A DNA stretch of 64,000 bases from Pseudomonas baetica (lineage in GTDB: Bacteria > Pseudomonadota > Gammaproteobacteria > Pseudomonadales > Pseudomonadaceae). Below the pieces are notes generated by a model, which saw only the letters and a program-made list of their open reading frames with translations, did not search any database and was not told the DNA's origin. Position 1 is the stretch's first letter. Each line of letters starts with the position of its first letter. The position numbers and the translations under genes are program-made. Below are positions 6,567-14,245 of the stretch, in pieces. Location: the NCBI RefSeq assembly GCF_002813455.1, contig NZ_PHHE01000001.1:3100001-3164000 (forward strand), in the 5' to 3' direction.

Positions 6567-8495
6567 TCAGAGGTGTAGCTGGGCCCACTGGCGGACTTCG
6601 GCGTAGGGGTACTCTTCCAGCGCCGCATACCCGGAAAGCGTCCGCGCCTTGAGCTTGGTGAACAGCGGCACACTGATCCCGCACAGAAACCGCGTCAGCC
6701 GCTCCGCCGTCGGCACATTGCCCGTGTGCTGCTCATGCTTGTGGATAAAATCACCGCACAGCGCGGCAAAGTTTTTATCCACAAGCGCCGGCAACTGCGG
6801 CGGCGCCGGCAAGCGGGCGACATGCCCATGACACACCGAACAATGCCCGCAGCGCTCAGGCGCCTCGTGATCACCGAAGTATTCGGCCAGTCGATAACCC
6901 AGGCAGCGTTCAGTCGCAAAAACCTCAAGCATGGCGTGAATTCGCGCCACTTCAGTCTGCTCGTGCCGGGTGAAGTAGTCGTGCAACTCACCACTCAACA
7001 CATCGCTGTCAAAATCACTGTGCAGCAAGCTATAGACCTCGGTCATCTGCTTGCTCTCAAGCTCGACCCAGCCCTTTTCCTGAAAGTAATCCAGCGCCTT
7101 CACCACACGATCACGCGCAGCCGAATATTGCGTGTATATCGCCTCGAAATTCACCGTGGCCCAGGTACGCGCGCGGGGCGACGTCTGGATGATCGCCGCG
7201 ACAAAATCTCTGCGCTCACCGTCGAAACGCTCAAGCAGCGCTTCAGGCTCCAGCAAGTATTTGAAGCGATAGTCGGCGTAATACGCATAGCGCGGGGCGA
7301 TCAAACCGCGCAGCTCCAATTGCACCAGCAAAGTCTTCAGCGGCAACGCGCGGATGTTGCTGTGATCCGCCAGCGGACCGAGCAGAAACTCCCACTGCCC
7401 TTGCGGCGCCGAGGCCTTCAGTTCATCGAGTACATAACGGATGCCGGCGCGCTCCGGCGTATCGCCGTAGACGAAGTTTTCCAGCACGTTGAGGCTGTCG
7501 CGATTGGCCAGCACCAGACAGTCCGACGGCTGCCCGTCACGCCCGGCACGGCCGATTTCCTGACTGTAGTTTTCGATGGATTTGGGCAGGTCGAAGTGCA
7601 CCACATTGCGGATGTCACTCTTGTCGATGCCCATGCCGAAGGCGATGGTCGCGACAATGCAATTGGACTGCCCGGCCATGAAGCGTTTCTGGATGCCCTC
7701 GCGCTTATCATGGGGCAGCCCGGCGTGATAAGCCTCGGCTTGAATGCCGTTGCGTTCCAGATGTTCGGCGATATGTTCGGCGGTTTTCTGCAAGGTCACG
7801 TAGACGATGCCTGGCTGGCCTGGCCGCTCGGCCATCCATTCCACCAGGCGCCGGCGCTTGTCCTGGCCGCGCACCGGCTCCACCAGCAGATTGAGATTGG
7901 GCCGATAGAAACCGGTGGTCACCACGTCTGCGGCAGCGATGGCAAATTTGGCCTGCATGTCGGCGATGACTTTCGGCGTTGCGGTGGCCGTCAGCAACAG
8001 TGTTTGCGGGATGTTGAACTGCTCTTGATAGTCCGGCAGCTTGAGGTAATCAGGGCGGAAATTGTGCCCCCACTCCGAGATGCAGTGCGCCTCGTCCACC
8101 ACCAGCAACGAGATCGGCACCTGCTGCAAAAAGTTGCGGAAGCGCTCGTTCTTCAAGCGCTCCACGGAGATCATCAGGATCTTCAATTCGCCCGAACGGG
8201 CGCGGGCCATCACGTCATTGGCGTCATCGCGGCTCTGCGCCGAATCGATGCTGCCCGCCGAAATACCGTGGCGCTGCAGAAACGCCAGTTGATCCTGCAT
8301 CAACGCCAGCAACGGTGAGACCACCAGCGTCAGATGCGGCAGCATCAGCGCCGGCAATTGATAGCAAAGGGACTTGCCGGAACCTGTGGGAAATATCGCT
8401 GCTGCCGAGCGCCCGGCGAGGACCGCGCTGATCGCGGTTTCCTGTCCGGGACGAAACTGTGGATAACCAAAAACCTGTTCCAGGGTGTTGTGCAT
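6567..8495 (-). CDS. RecQ-family ATP-dependent DNA helicase
   Basis: A 642-residue superfamily 2 helicase. Motif 0 (FGYPQFRPGQE), Walker A PTGSGKS (residues 36–42), the DEAH box in VVDEAHCISEWGHNFR, and motif VI QEIGRAGRDGQPS are all present. They are followed by the RecQ zinc-binding region with CGHCSVC near residue 550 and a C-terminal extension that differs from classical RecQ. It unwinds DNA 3'-5' in recombination and repair. ATG at 8495 has AGGAG upstream. The lineage probably also encodes a separate classical RecQ, so I give no symbol. Confidence 0.9.
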   Translation of the reverse strand: MHNTLEQVFGYPQFRPGQETAISAVLAGRSAAAIFPTGSGKSLCYQLPALMLPHLTLVVSPLLALMQDQLAFLQRHGISAGSIDSAQSRDDANDVMARARSGELKILMISVERLKNERFRNFLQQVPISLLVVDEAHCISEWGHNFRPDYLKLPDYQEQFNIPQTLLLTATATPKVIADMQAKFAIAAADVVTTGFYRPNLNLLVEPVRGQDKRRRLVEWMAERPGQPGIVYVTLQKTAEHIAEHLERNGIQAEAYHAGLPHDKREGIQKRFMAGQSNCIVATIAFGMGIDKSDIRNVVHFDLPKSIENYSQEIGRAGRDGQPSDCLVLANRDSLNVLENFVYGDTPERAGIRYVLDELKASAPQGQWEFLLGPLADHSNIRALPLKTLLVQLELRGLIAPRYAYYADYRFKYLLEPEALLERFDGERRDFVAAIIQTSPRARTWATVNFEAIYTQYSAARDRVVKALDYFQEKGWVELESKQMTEVYSLLHSDFDSDVLSGELHDYFTRHEQTEVARIHAMLEVFATERCLGYRLAEYFGDHEAPERCGHCSVCHGHVARLPAPPQLPALVDKNFAALCGDFIHKHEQHTGNVPTAERLTRFLCGISVPLFTKLKARTLSGYAALEEYPYAEVRQWAQLHL

Positions 8496-8626
8496 TCGCT
8501 GTCACTCCTTTGACCGCTGCCATGCCAACAGCCTAGCGGGCGATCGCAGCGAGTCGAGAAAAGGTCGGGGCCAAATCGATTCGCAATGATACAGCGATTT
8601 ACTTCAACGCCACGGTCCCTGTGATG

Positions 8627-8643
8627 GCGAGCCGGCTCGCGAA
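8627..8643. repeat. Single REP unit
   Basis: A lone ggcgagccggctcgcgaa copy between the small exported protein gene and the helicase promoter region, without an inverted partner nearby. Confidence 0.5.
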
Positions 8644-8676
8644 AAGGCCCGCCAGCACAATACAAAATCCTGCAAC

Positions 8677-9180
8677 TCAGGGCCGCAACACCGCCACCCG
8701 CAACTGCTCATTCAACATCTGCTCATGCACACCCAGGCTCTTGCTCGCCCACAATGCATGGGCCGGGCTGATGTCGCCAGTGAACGCCGCCGCCAACTGA
8801 CGCAAGTCGGCGATACTGCGCGCCTGTGGGCAGAAAGGCTGGTCGGCACAGTCCTGACTGGCGTTGCGATAAGTGCTCAGCAAGTGATCCCACAAGCCCT
8901 CGCGCACTTGCCTGATGGACTTGAGCTGCACTTGCGGCACACCCAACCGCTGCTTGAGCCCCGACTCGTCCAGCGCCTCGCTGGCAAGCAAGGCTTTGCC
9001 GAACATCAGCACCTCGGCGCGCGAAGCGGTGTCGACATTCGTCTGGTTGGTGAGCGCATCCGGCCAACCGGTGCGATTCAGATGATCAAGCACCAGCGCG
9101 TTGCCAACGTCGGCGGCCATTGCCCAACGGCAACCACTGACCCAAAGCACCACAATCGAGGCCATTCGTAGCCACTGCAT
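8677..9180 (-). CDS. Hypothetical exported protein
   Basis: A 167-residue protein with an N-terminal signal sequence (hydrophobic core MASIVVLWVSGC, AMA cleavage site near residue 22). The mature part is helical, rich in Gln and Leu, with a Cys pair (C116 and C121, CADQPFC) that could form a disulfide. I do not recognise the family. Start ATG 9180 is preceded by AAAGGGAATTAGGT. It is read in the same direction as the helicase, 180 bp upstream of it. The function is unknown. Confidence 0.7.
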   Translation of the reverse strand: MQWLRMASIVVLWVSGCRWAMAADVGNALVLDHLNRTGWPDALTNQTNVDTASRAEVLMFGKALLASEALDESGLKQRLGVPQVQLKSIRQVREGLWDHLLSTYRNASQDCADQPFCPQARSIADLRQLAAAFTGDISPAHALWASKSLGVHEQMLNEQLRVAVLRP

Positions 9181-9388
9181 ACCTAATTCCCTTTAAGCGT
9201 GTATCGGACGCCTGGAAACGTCCCACAGATTCTGGCGCGCACCATACAGCGGTTTGCTCAGAAGTGCCTGACAAACCCGTAGGAAATTTCCCGTCTAAGG
9301 GTTTTGCCCGAAAAGCCCCATGAAAATGCGTAGGGCAAATACCCGAACCCAGTAAAAACCCCTACGAACGCTGTCCATTCCGGCGGGC

Positions 9389-9418
9389 TTGTTCCTGCGC
9401 GCAGCGCCCTCCTATAGT
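9389..9418 (+). promoter_or_regulatory. Possible sigma70 promoter for the small protein gene at 9472
   Basis: TTGTTC (9389–9394), 18-bp spacer, TATAGT (9413–9418). It lies 54 bp before the start codon in the otherwise gene-free 9181–9471 stretch. The fit to consensus is moderate. Confidence 0.4.
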
Positions 9419-9471
9419 GGCCGGCGCATCTGAATTGCGCCGTGCGACTTATCAAAGGACAGCCCTCTTCC

Positions 9472-9759
9472 ATGAACTCACTGCACCCGCCCAGCCCCCG
9501 CTATCGCCGTTTGAAATCCAGCTACAGCGAAAAGCCGGTATTGGTCATCGACACGGACGCCAGCCATGAAGATCTGCTGGATGCCGCCCAACAACGTCTG
9601 TGCGCTGCCAACAATTTGCTGGAAACTCTTTACTGCATGTGTTTCCAACAGGCAGACATCAAAGACATCCCAAACATCATCACCGCACTTTATTTATTGA
9701 CTCAAGACGGTTGCGAACTGCTGGAAGTTGCAAAATTCAAAGCCATACACAACAATTAA
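9472..9759 (+). CDS. Small Pseudomonas-type protein, DUF3077/DUF6124-like (copy 1)
   Basis: A 95-residue cytoplasmic protein with no signal peptide. It is clearly paralogous to the gene at 11362: both have VIDT, a helical middle (AAQQRLCAANNLLETLYC), then ADIKDIPNI and ALYLLTQDGCELL. This style of short helical protein is common and often multicopy in fluorescent pseudomonads; the DUF3077/DUF6124 assignment is my inference. I chose ATG 9472 (AAAGGA upstream) rather than an in-frame ATG at 9442. The function is unknown. The pair flanks a predicted hydrolase. Confidence 0.7.
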   Translation: MNSLHPPSPRYRRLKSSYSEKPVLVIDTDASHEDLLDAAQQRLCAANNLLETLYCMCFQQADIKDIPNIITALYLLTQDGCELLEVAKFKAIHNN

Positions 9760-9825
9760 AACCAACAAACAACAAACCTGGAAACAACCAACGCATATAC
9801 CATTTTAAAAAATCGCACTAGGTTA

Positions 9826-9852
9826 GTTGCTCTTCCATTAAACAAGAGCAAC
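9826..9852 (+). promoter_or_regulatory. Hairpin that includes the Shine-Dalgarno of the hydrolase gene
   Basis: Perfect 9-bp inverted repeat GTTGCTCTT/AAGAGCAAC with a 9-nt loop, ending 4 nt before the ATG at 9857. The right arm contains the only Shine-Dalgarno-like stretch (AAGAG), so the folded RNA would hide it; it could equally be a protein-binding operator. Confidence 0.5.
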
Positions 9853-9856
9853 AAGC

Positions 9857-10999
9857 ATGACTGTATTAACTATTTTCTTTTGCGGCACCGGCTCCAACAA
9901 GTTTGATGTCACCCATGAAAACTTCTGGAACGGCGAACTGATTTCCACACTCGCTGCAAACCATTCCGGTCGCGAGTTTGCCGAATGGATCGTCGTCGAC
10001 GGCCCCGGCAGCGGTAACCTGCAAGCCGATGACCTGTTCACCAAAACCAAGGAATACGGGCTCAGCGGCACGTTGTTCGGCAAGGGTTGGGAAGAAAACG
10101 TCCAGCACGCACTGAATATCATCAAGGGCAAATGTGACTGGCAACGCGAGCAACTGACCGAAGTCGAATACAACCGCCTCAAAGCCGCTGGCATTCCCAT
10201 TGACGATGTCAAAGTCGAAGGCTCGTGGATGTGGCGAAAGTACAACTACGGCGACCGTAGCATTACGCAACAGAAGTTACAGGAAGGGATTATCAAGACT
10301 TTCCGCAAAGATGGAATTATTCCCACCCACGTCAATCTGGTAGGTTGGAGCCGAGGCGGTATAAGTTGCCACATGCTGGCCAATGCGATGTTAAAGGACA
10401 GCCAACTGAAAAATATTCCAGTGAATATCTTTGCGCTGGACCCCGTACCGGGCATCGGTAACTTCCAGGAAGAGCGGGTCAAACTTGGCAGCAACGTCAA
10501 AGAGTACGTCGCCTTCTACGCTCGCGATGAACGCTCCAAAGGCTTCAGCTGCGTAATCCCGCAAACCGCCACCGGCACCAAAACCAGCGTCTACCCCATG
10601 GCCGGGCGCCACGCGACCATGGCGGGCAACGCCACCGCCGACGGTGGCGTGCCTGCCAGCGCAAGCGACCTGAAAACCTTGGTGGAACCTGGCCGTGTGG
10701 TCCGTCACTACGCCGAAACCTGCCTCAAGCGCTGGGGCGTACAACTGAACAAAACCCTCAACCTGACCCCGACCGACCTGCAAAACCTCACCAACGGCAT
10801 CGTCCGCGATGAAGCCCGGTACAAACGGATGCACAACATCTCCTACACCTACTTCACCGAACTGGATAAAGGCGAACGCTACGTATCGCTGGGCAGCAAA
10901 GGCGTACCGTTCTCGGCGGTGAAAGGCCCGATCTACGCCCCGGCGACGGGGCTGACAACCAGCGTGCTGGATGTGGCGGCGTATCGGGTTATTGGTTGA
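9857..10999 (+). CDS. Predicted alpha/beta-hydrolase (lipase-like, DUF5621-like)
   Basis: A 380-residue cytoplasmic protein without signal peptide. The N-terminus (LTIFFCGTGSNKFD) and a GxSxG nucleophile elbow, VGWSRGGISCHMLANAM (Ser about residue 167), indicate an alpha/beta-hydrolase. A following ALDPVPG supplies an acid candidate, and histidines such as RHATMAG or RHYAET could complete the triad. The pattern recalls DUF5621 and Tle-type phospholipase effectors, but no T6SS marker gene (VgrG, PAAR, Hcp) is nearby. It sits between two paralogous small genes. Substrate and cell location are unknown. Confidence 0.65.
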   Translation: MTVLTIFFCGTGSNKFDVTHENFWNGELISTLAANHSGREFAEWIVVDGPGSGNLQADDLFTKTKEYGLSGTLFGKGWEENVQHALNIIKGKCDWQREQLTEVEYNRLKAAGIPIDDVKVEGSWMWRKYNYGDRSITQQKLQEGIIKTFRKDGIIPTHVNLVGWSRGGISCHMLANAMLKDSQLKNIPVNIFALDPVPGIGNFQEERVKLGSNVKEYVAFYARDERSKGFSCVIPQTATGTKTSVYPMAGRHATMAGNATADGGVPASASDLKTLVEPGRVVRHYAETCLKRWGVQLNKTLNLTPTDLQNLTNGIVRDEARYKRMHNISYTYFTELDKGERYVSLGSKGVPFSAVKGPIYAPATGLTTSVLDVAAYRVIG

Positions 11000-11128
11000 A
11001 GATTCTGAGTGTGTGATTGGACGAAAAAACCTACAGCAATGGCCTATCGGGTATTCGTCCCGTTCCTACAAGCTCAGACTCCCTTGCCGCCTATCGCGGC
11101 TTGGTAAGTCAAATCTATAGTCGTGACT

Positions 11129-11304
11129 GTCGCTGCCAAATCAGCGACTCGGGCTTGGTCACCCGATTGGATCGTGTATACGCACGCGCTGTATGCTGCC
11201 GGCACCCACTTGCCTGCGGTTTATGGTGACTGTGTTTGGGACACCTTCGGGTGTGCCGGGTATGTGCGCGATCCTCACCGGTTGACCAACCCGAACACAG
11301 TCGC
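11129..11304 (+). ncRNA. Candidate structured RNA leader upstream of the small protein gene
   Basis: A long-range stem pairs GCGACT-CGGG-c-TTGGTCA (11144–11161) with TGACCAA-CCCG-aacac-AGTCGC (11283–11304): 17 base pairs with one bulge and one 5-nt side loop. It encloses a hairpin with a TTCG tetraloop (ACACC/GGTGT at 11241–11254). The 5' strand can alternatively pair in a perfect local hairpin GTCGCTG/CAGCGAC (11129–11148), excluding the outer stem. The element ends 57 nt before the ATG at 11362. Weak overlapping open frames here look spurious. Whether it is a leader or a free RNA cannot be told from sequence. Confidence 0.5.
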
Positions 11305-11361
11305 CTCCTGTCGCTTGGTCACGATGCGGTGGCTTCTTTCGAAGCAATTGAGGATTAAAAA

Positions 11362-11661
11362 ATGACAACTTGGAATCAATTCACCTCCGATCGCTACCGC
11401 CCACTCGAATCCAACCTCACCGACACCAAGCCCCTGATCATCGACACAACGGCCAACCCACAAGACATCCTCGAATGCGCCGTCCAGCGCCTGCGCGCTT
11501 CAAGCGACCTGCTAAAAACCCTCTACTGCCTCAGCTTCAAACAAGCCGACGTCGAAGACATCCCCCACATCACCCACGCCCTCTATCTGCTGACGCAGGA
11601 TGGCTGTGACCTGCTGCAAGTCGCACAGCAGCAGATGCTCAACTGGAAAGCACCAGCCTGA
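11362..11661 (+). CDS. Small Pseudomonas-type protein, DUF3077/DUF6124-like (copy 2)
   Basis: A 99-residue paralogue of the 9472 product; by eye roughly half the residues are identical from YRPLES to DLLQVA. Same plan: variable N-terminus, LIIDTTANPQDILECAV, helical LLKTLYC, and ALYLLTQDGCDLL. GAGG precedes the ATG. The structured region at 11129–11304 lies directly upstream. The function is unknown; the repeated arrangement suggests local duplication around the hydrolase or a modular cassette. Confidence 0.75.
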   Translation: MTTWNQFTSDRYRPLESNLTDTKPLIIDTTANPQDILECAVQRLRASSDLLKTLYCLSFKQADVEDIPHITHALYLLTQDGCDLLQVAQQQMLNWKAPA

Positions 11662-11736
11662 AATTGAATGATCGTATCGCTCTTATGCACTCTGTGAGAG
11701 CGATCAAAAAAACGGTAATCAAACATGGGAGCAACC

Positions 11737-12000
11737 ATGAGCAAATTCTTTGATGAGCTGATGGAAAGCGTTATCGAGATGGACGAGATCTTACGCAAAA
11801 AGTATCGCGATTCAGACTCGAATGCTGATACGAGCGTTTTGACGTTTCAGCAAAAGCAGGCCCATTACGACAAGGTTCGCCGATCAAACTATTTGGCCAG
11901 CCTACGCATTGAAGGTTTTGAAACCACCCCTGCCGATGCTGAAAAGCCACTTTCCTCACGTATGCAGGTTCTCGAAAAGTACCGGCAAAAACCGGGCTGA
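11737..12000 (+). CDS. YhfG-like small protein (Fic-antitoxin family, no Fic partner)
   Basis: An 87-residue protein. The C-terminal half has the YhfG pattern (KQAHYDKVRRSNYLASLRIE, then GFE), the family that acts as antitoxin to Fic AMP-transferases in Pseudomonas. The N-terminus, MSKFFDELMESVIEMDEILR, resembles the leader helix of HTH-type antitoxins and is longer than in E. coli YhfG. GGGAG precedes the ATG at 11737; an in-frame ATG at 11725 lies just upstream. No fic gene follows; the next genes are hipB and hipA. It could be an orphan antitoxin or a remnant of a TA pair. Confidence 0.6.
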   Translation: MSKFFDELMESVIEMDEILRKKYRDSDSNADTSVLTFQQKQAHYDKVRRSNYLASLRIEGFETTPADAEKPLSSRMQVLEKYRQKPG

Positions 12001-12024
12001 CTAGAGGAAGCGCTAACGTTCAAA

Positions 12025-12170
12025 TGGCAGTATTCTAGCTATATGAACCAAAAACAGATGGAATAATGCCACTTAACTTCGTTTTTCACGGGTCTTACGG
12101 CAAACAGCATCCTTCATCTTAAGTGCTATTATTCTGGCAGTTAAGGTTAAAAAATGAAGGAATACTGCCA
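12025..12170. promoter_or_regulatory. Repeated operator-like sites upstream of hipBA
   Basis: TGGCAGTATTC (12025–12035), GAATAATGCCA (12061–12071), TATTC-TGGCAG (12130–12140) and GAATACTGCCA (12160–12170). The first and last are exact reverse complements. The third overlaps a -10-like TATTAT (12127–12132), and the last ends just before the ATG at 12172. This fits autorepression by the HipB-like protein, as known for hipBA operons. Confidence 0.55.
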
Positions 12171-12171
12171 C

Positions 12172-12666
12172 ATGGCCAAGAAAACAGCGCCGCTCTTGCC
12201 CTCTACTGCTCGACTTTTGGTCGACCTTGGTGAACGACTGAAGCTGGCTCGCCTACGCCGCAAATTGACGGCCAAGCAGGTCGCCGAAAGATCAGGCATG
12301 TCGCTGACAACCTTGCGCCATCTGGAATCCGGAGGCTCAGGCGTAACCATCGGGGCCTACTTGTCGGTCATGCAAGTGCTGGGGCTGGAAAAGGACCTGA
12401 ACAAACTGGCTGCAGCCGATGAAATGGGTCGCCAATTGCAGGATGCGCAGTTAATGCCTGCAACACGATCCGCAGCGAAAAAGCCCCAGCGAGTACGAGC
12501 AGTCAGTGCGGCAAAAAAGGGCGCATCCGAACACGTCGAGACTTCAAACGTTATCGATGCCGCCACTACCACGAAAATTCCGGCTGACTTCCCATTCAAC
12601 ACACACTCACTCTCCAGCCTTTTGAACAAGAAGAAAAAGGCCGGCCCCCCAACAGGTGAAGAATGA
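12172..12666 (+). CDS. HipB-like XRE-family antitoxin/repressor
   Basis: A 164-residue protein with an N-terminal helix-turn-helix ([20 protein letters not shown] to [14 protein letters not shown], about residues 19–60). It is followed by a long, basic, low-complexity tail ([18 protein letters not shown]) with no counterpart in E. coli HipB. As antitoxin it would bind the HipA kinase and repress the operon at the sites just upstream. Start is ATG 12172; an ATG at 12154 in the same frame would add six residues and also has a fair Shine-Dalgarno. The stop overlaps hipA (ATGA). Confidence 0.82.
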   Translation: MAKKTAPLLPSTARLLVDLGERLKLARLRRKLTAKQVAERSGMSLTTLRHLESGGSGVTIGAYLSVMQVLGLEKDLNKLAAADEMGRQLQDAQLMPATRSAAKKPQRVRAVSAAKKGASEHVETSNVIDAATTTKIPADFPFNTHSLSSLLNKKKKAGPPTGEE

Positions 12667-13922
12667 CGCTGATTGCTGTTTATGCAGACTGGGAATCCTT
12701 GAAAGGCGCCAGACGCCTCGGATTTCTACACGCAAGGAAAACACGCAACACCAACGTGTTCGAATTTGAGTACGACCCTAAGGCGTTGGCCGATCCCGAG
12801 TTGAGTTCCATAACTCTAGACCCGCGCATCGGCCCCTTCGAAGGCCGCCAATTCCCCGGCGAACATCAGAGCCGCTTTGGCGTCTTTGCAGACTCAAGCC
12901 CCGATCGTTGGGGCCAACTGTTGATGAAACGCCGATTAGAAAGGGACATTCGCGACGGCTTGCTCCCCAGCAACAGCAAGTTGTTTGAATCCGATTACCT
13001 GCTTGGCGTCCACGACCTGTTCCGTGTCGGCGCCCTTCGCTACAAACTCAATGACGAAGGCAACTTCCTCGACGACCGCGACGGCGTTGCCGCCCCACCC
13101 TTTGTCGAGCTACGCGCGTTAGAGCAGGCAAGTCTCGCCCTGGAAAACGATAGGGACAACACAGCCACCGAGGGCCGCGAATGGCTAAGAATGCTCATCG
13201 CACCTGGCGGCTCGCTGGGCGGCGCCAGACCGAAAGCCAGCGTCGTCGACGAGTTCGGTCAACTGTGGATCGCCAAATTCCCAAGTACGAGGGATGACTA
13301 CGATGTTGGTGGTTGGGAATTTGTAGTAAACGCTTTGGCGGTCAACTGTGGTCTACGTGTTGCGACCGGCACAGCCCGACGCTACGCAAGCGATCACCAC
13401 TGCTTCCTGGTGAAGCGTTTCGACCGAACCGAACGCGGCGGCCGACATCACTTCGCATCAGCCATGACCATGACCAACCGCGTCGACGGCGACGACGCCT
13501 CAACCGGCGCCAGCTACCTTGAGTTAGCGGAAGTCATCATGGAACACGGCTCGGAACCCAATACCGACCTCCGTGAACTCTGGTCACGAATCGTCTTCAA
13601 CATCCTGGTCTCAAACACCGACGACCACCTGCGAAACCACGGTTTTATTCTGGATCCTGGTCGGGGATGGCGCTTGTCGGCAGCGTATGACATGAATCCG
13701 GTGGCGAATGCGGATGGGTTGAAGCTGAACATCACTGATTCTGACAATGCGCTGGATTTGGAGTTGGCGAGGGAAGTGGCGGAGTATTTTAGGGTTAGCG
13801 GGAGCGAAGCCGAGCAACTCATTGAAAATTACCAAGAAATAGTCCGTCAATGGCCGACGGTCGCAGGGGCATTAGGGCTGTCGAAGCGTGAACAGGACAG
13901 CATGGCACCCGCGTTCTGGTAA
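12663..13922 (+). CDS. HipA-family toxin, serine/threonine kinase
   Basis: A 419-residue HipA-like kinase. It has the G-loop with phospho-acceptor serine ([15 protein letters not shown], about residues 180–195), the catalytic [11 protein letters not shown] (about residue 315) and the metal-binding Asp of YDMNPV. HipA kinases phosphorylate translation factors such as GltX and cause growth arrest when not held by HipB. All motifs look intact. It overlaps hipB by 4 nt. A terminator lies 110 bp downstream. The target of this branch is not known. Confidence 0.87.
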   Translation: MTLIAVYADWESLKGARRLGFLHARKTRNTNVFEFEYDPKALADPELSSITLDPRIGPFEGRQFPGEHQSRFGVFADSSPDRWGQLLMKRRLERDIRDGLLPSNSKLFESDYLLGVHDLFRVGALRYKLNDEGNFLDDRDGVAAPPFVELRALEQASLALENDRDNTATEGREWLRMLIAPGGSLGGARPKASVVDEFGQLWIAKFPSTRDDYDVGGWEFVVNALAVNCGLRVATGTARRYASDHHCFLVKRFDRTERGGRHHFASAMTMTNRVDGDDASTGASYLELAEVIMEHGSEPNTDLRELWSRIVFNILVSNTDDHLRNHGFILDPGRGWRLSAAYDMNPVANADGLKLNITDSDNALDLELAREVAEYFRVSGSEAEQLIENYQEIVRQWPTVAGALGLSKREQDSMAPAFW

Positions 13923-14245
13923 TTAATAAAATCTAAGGTTCACCTATCGCTCTCCGAATATTCTGCACCGACGGGTGTCCGAATTTTTTCTCCTGCCAAA
14001 CTACCCCCTGCACAATTTAGACTCTACGAGATCTCCGACGAAGGTCGGAGGCCTTTTTGCTATCCAAATACTCGCAATATGACGCTTCTCCGCTAGTCTC
14101 GTAAAGAGTGGCAAATACGCGCTCGCCTTAATGAAAACAAAAATAACCGTATGAAAATTTAATTACCGCAAGACGCATTAGCAACGCCTTATACGCAACA
14201 AATAAGTCATGCACGACGATAAAAACAAAAAACAGGAGCAAAATA
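13923..14245. other. 323-bp gene-free stretch between hipA and the ATPase gene
   Basis: The stretch holds one terminator (14033–14058) and is then strongly AT-rich. The last bases, ACAGGAGCAAAATA, are the ribosome binding site of the next gene. The change in base composition starts here, marking a probable transfer boundary. I see no RNA gene or repeat. Confidence 0.5.
14033..14058 (+). terminator. Rho-independent terminator after hipBA
   Basis: 7-bp stem CTCCGAC/GTCGGAG with a GAAG loop (14033–14050), followed by GCCTTTTT. Confidence 0.8.

Noticed and set aside
6726..8318. Plus-strand open frame of 530 codons opposite the helicase
   Set aside because: The helicase motifs on the minus strand are complete; the plus frame has no recognisable domain.
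9857..10999. Type VI secretion effector assignment for the hydrolase
   Set aside because: No VgrG, Hcp, PAAR or chaperone gene nearby; only the hydrolase fold can be supported.
11123..11365. Open frame of 80 codons between the hydrolase and the second small gene
   Set aside because: It overlaps the paired RNA region, has no ribosome site and shows no domain; pairing explains the sequence better.
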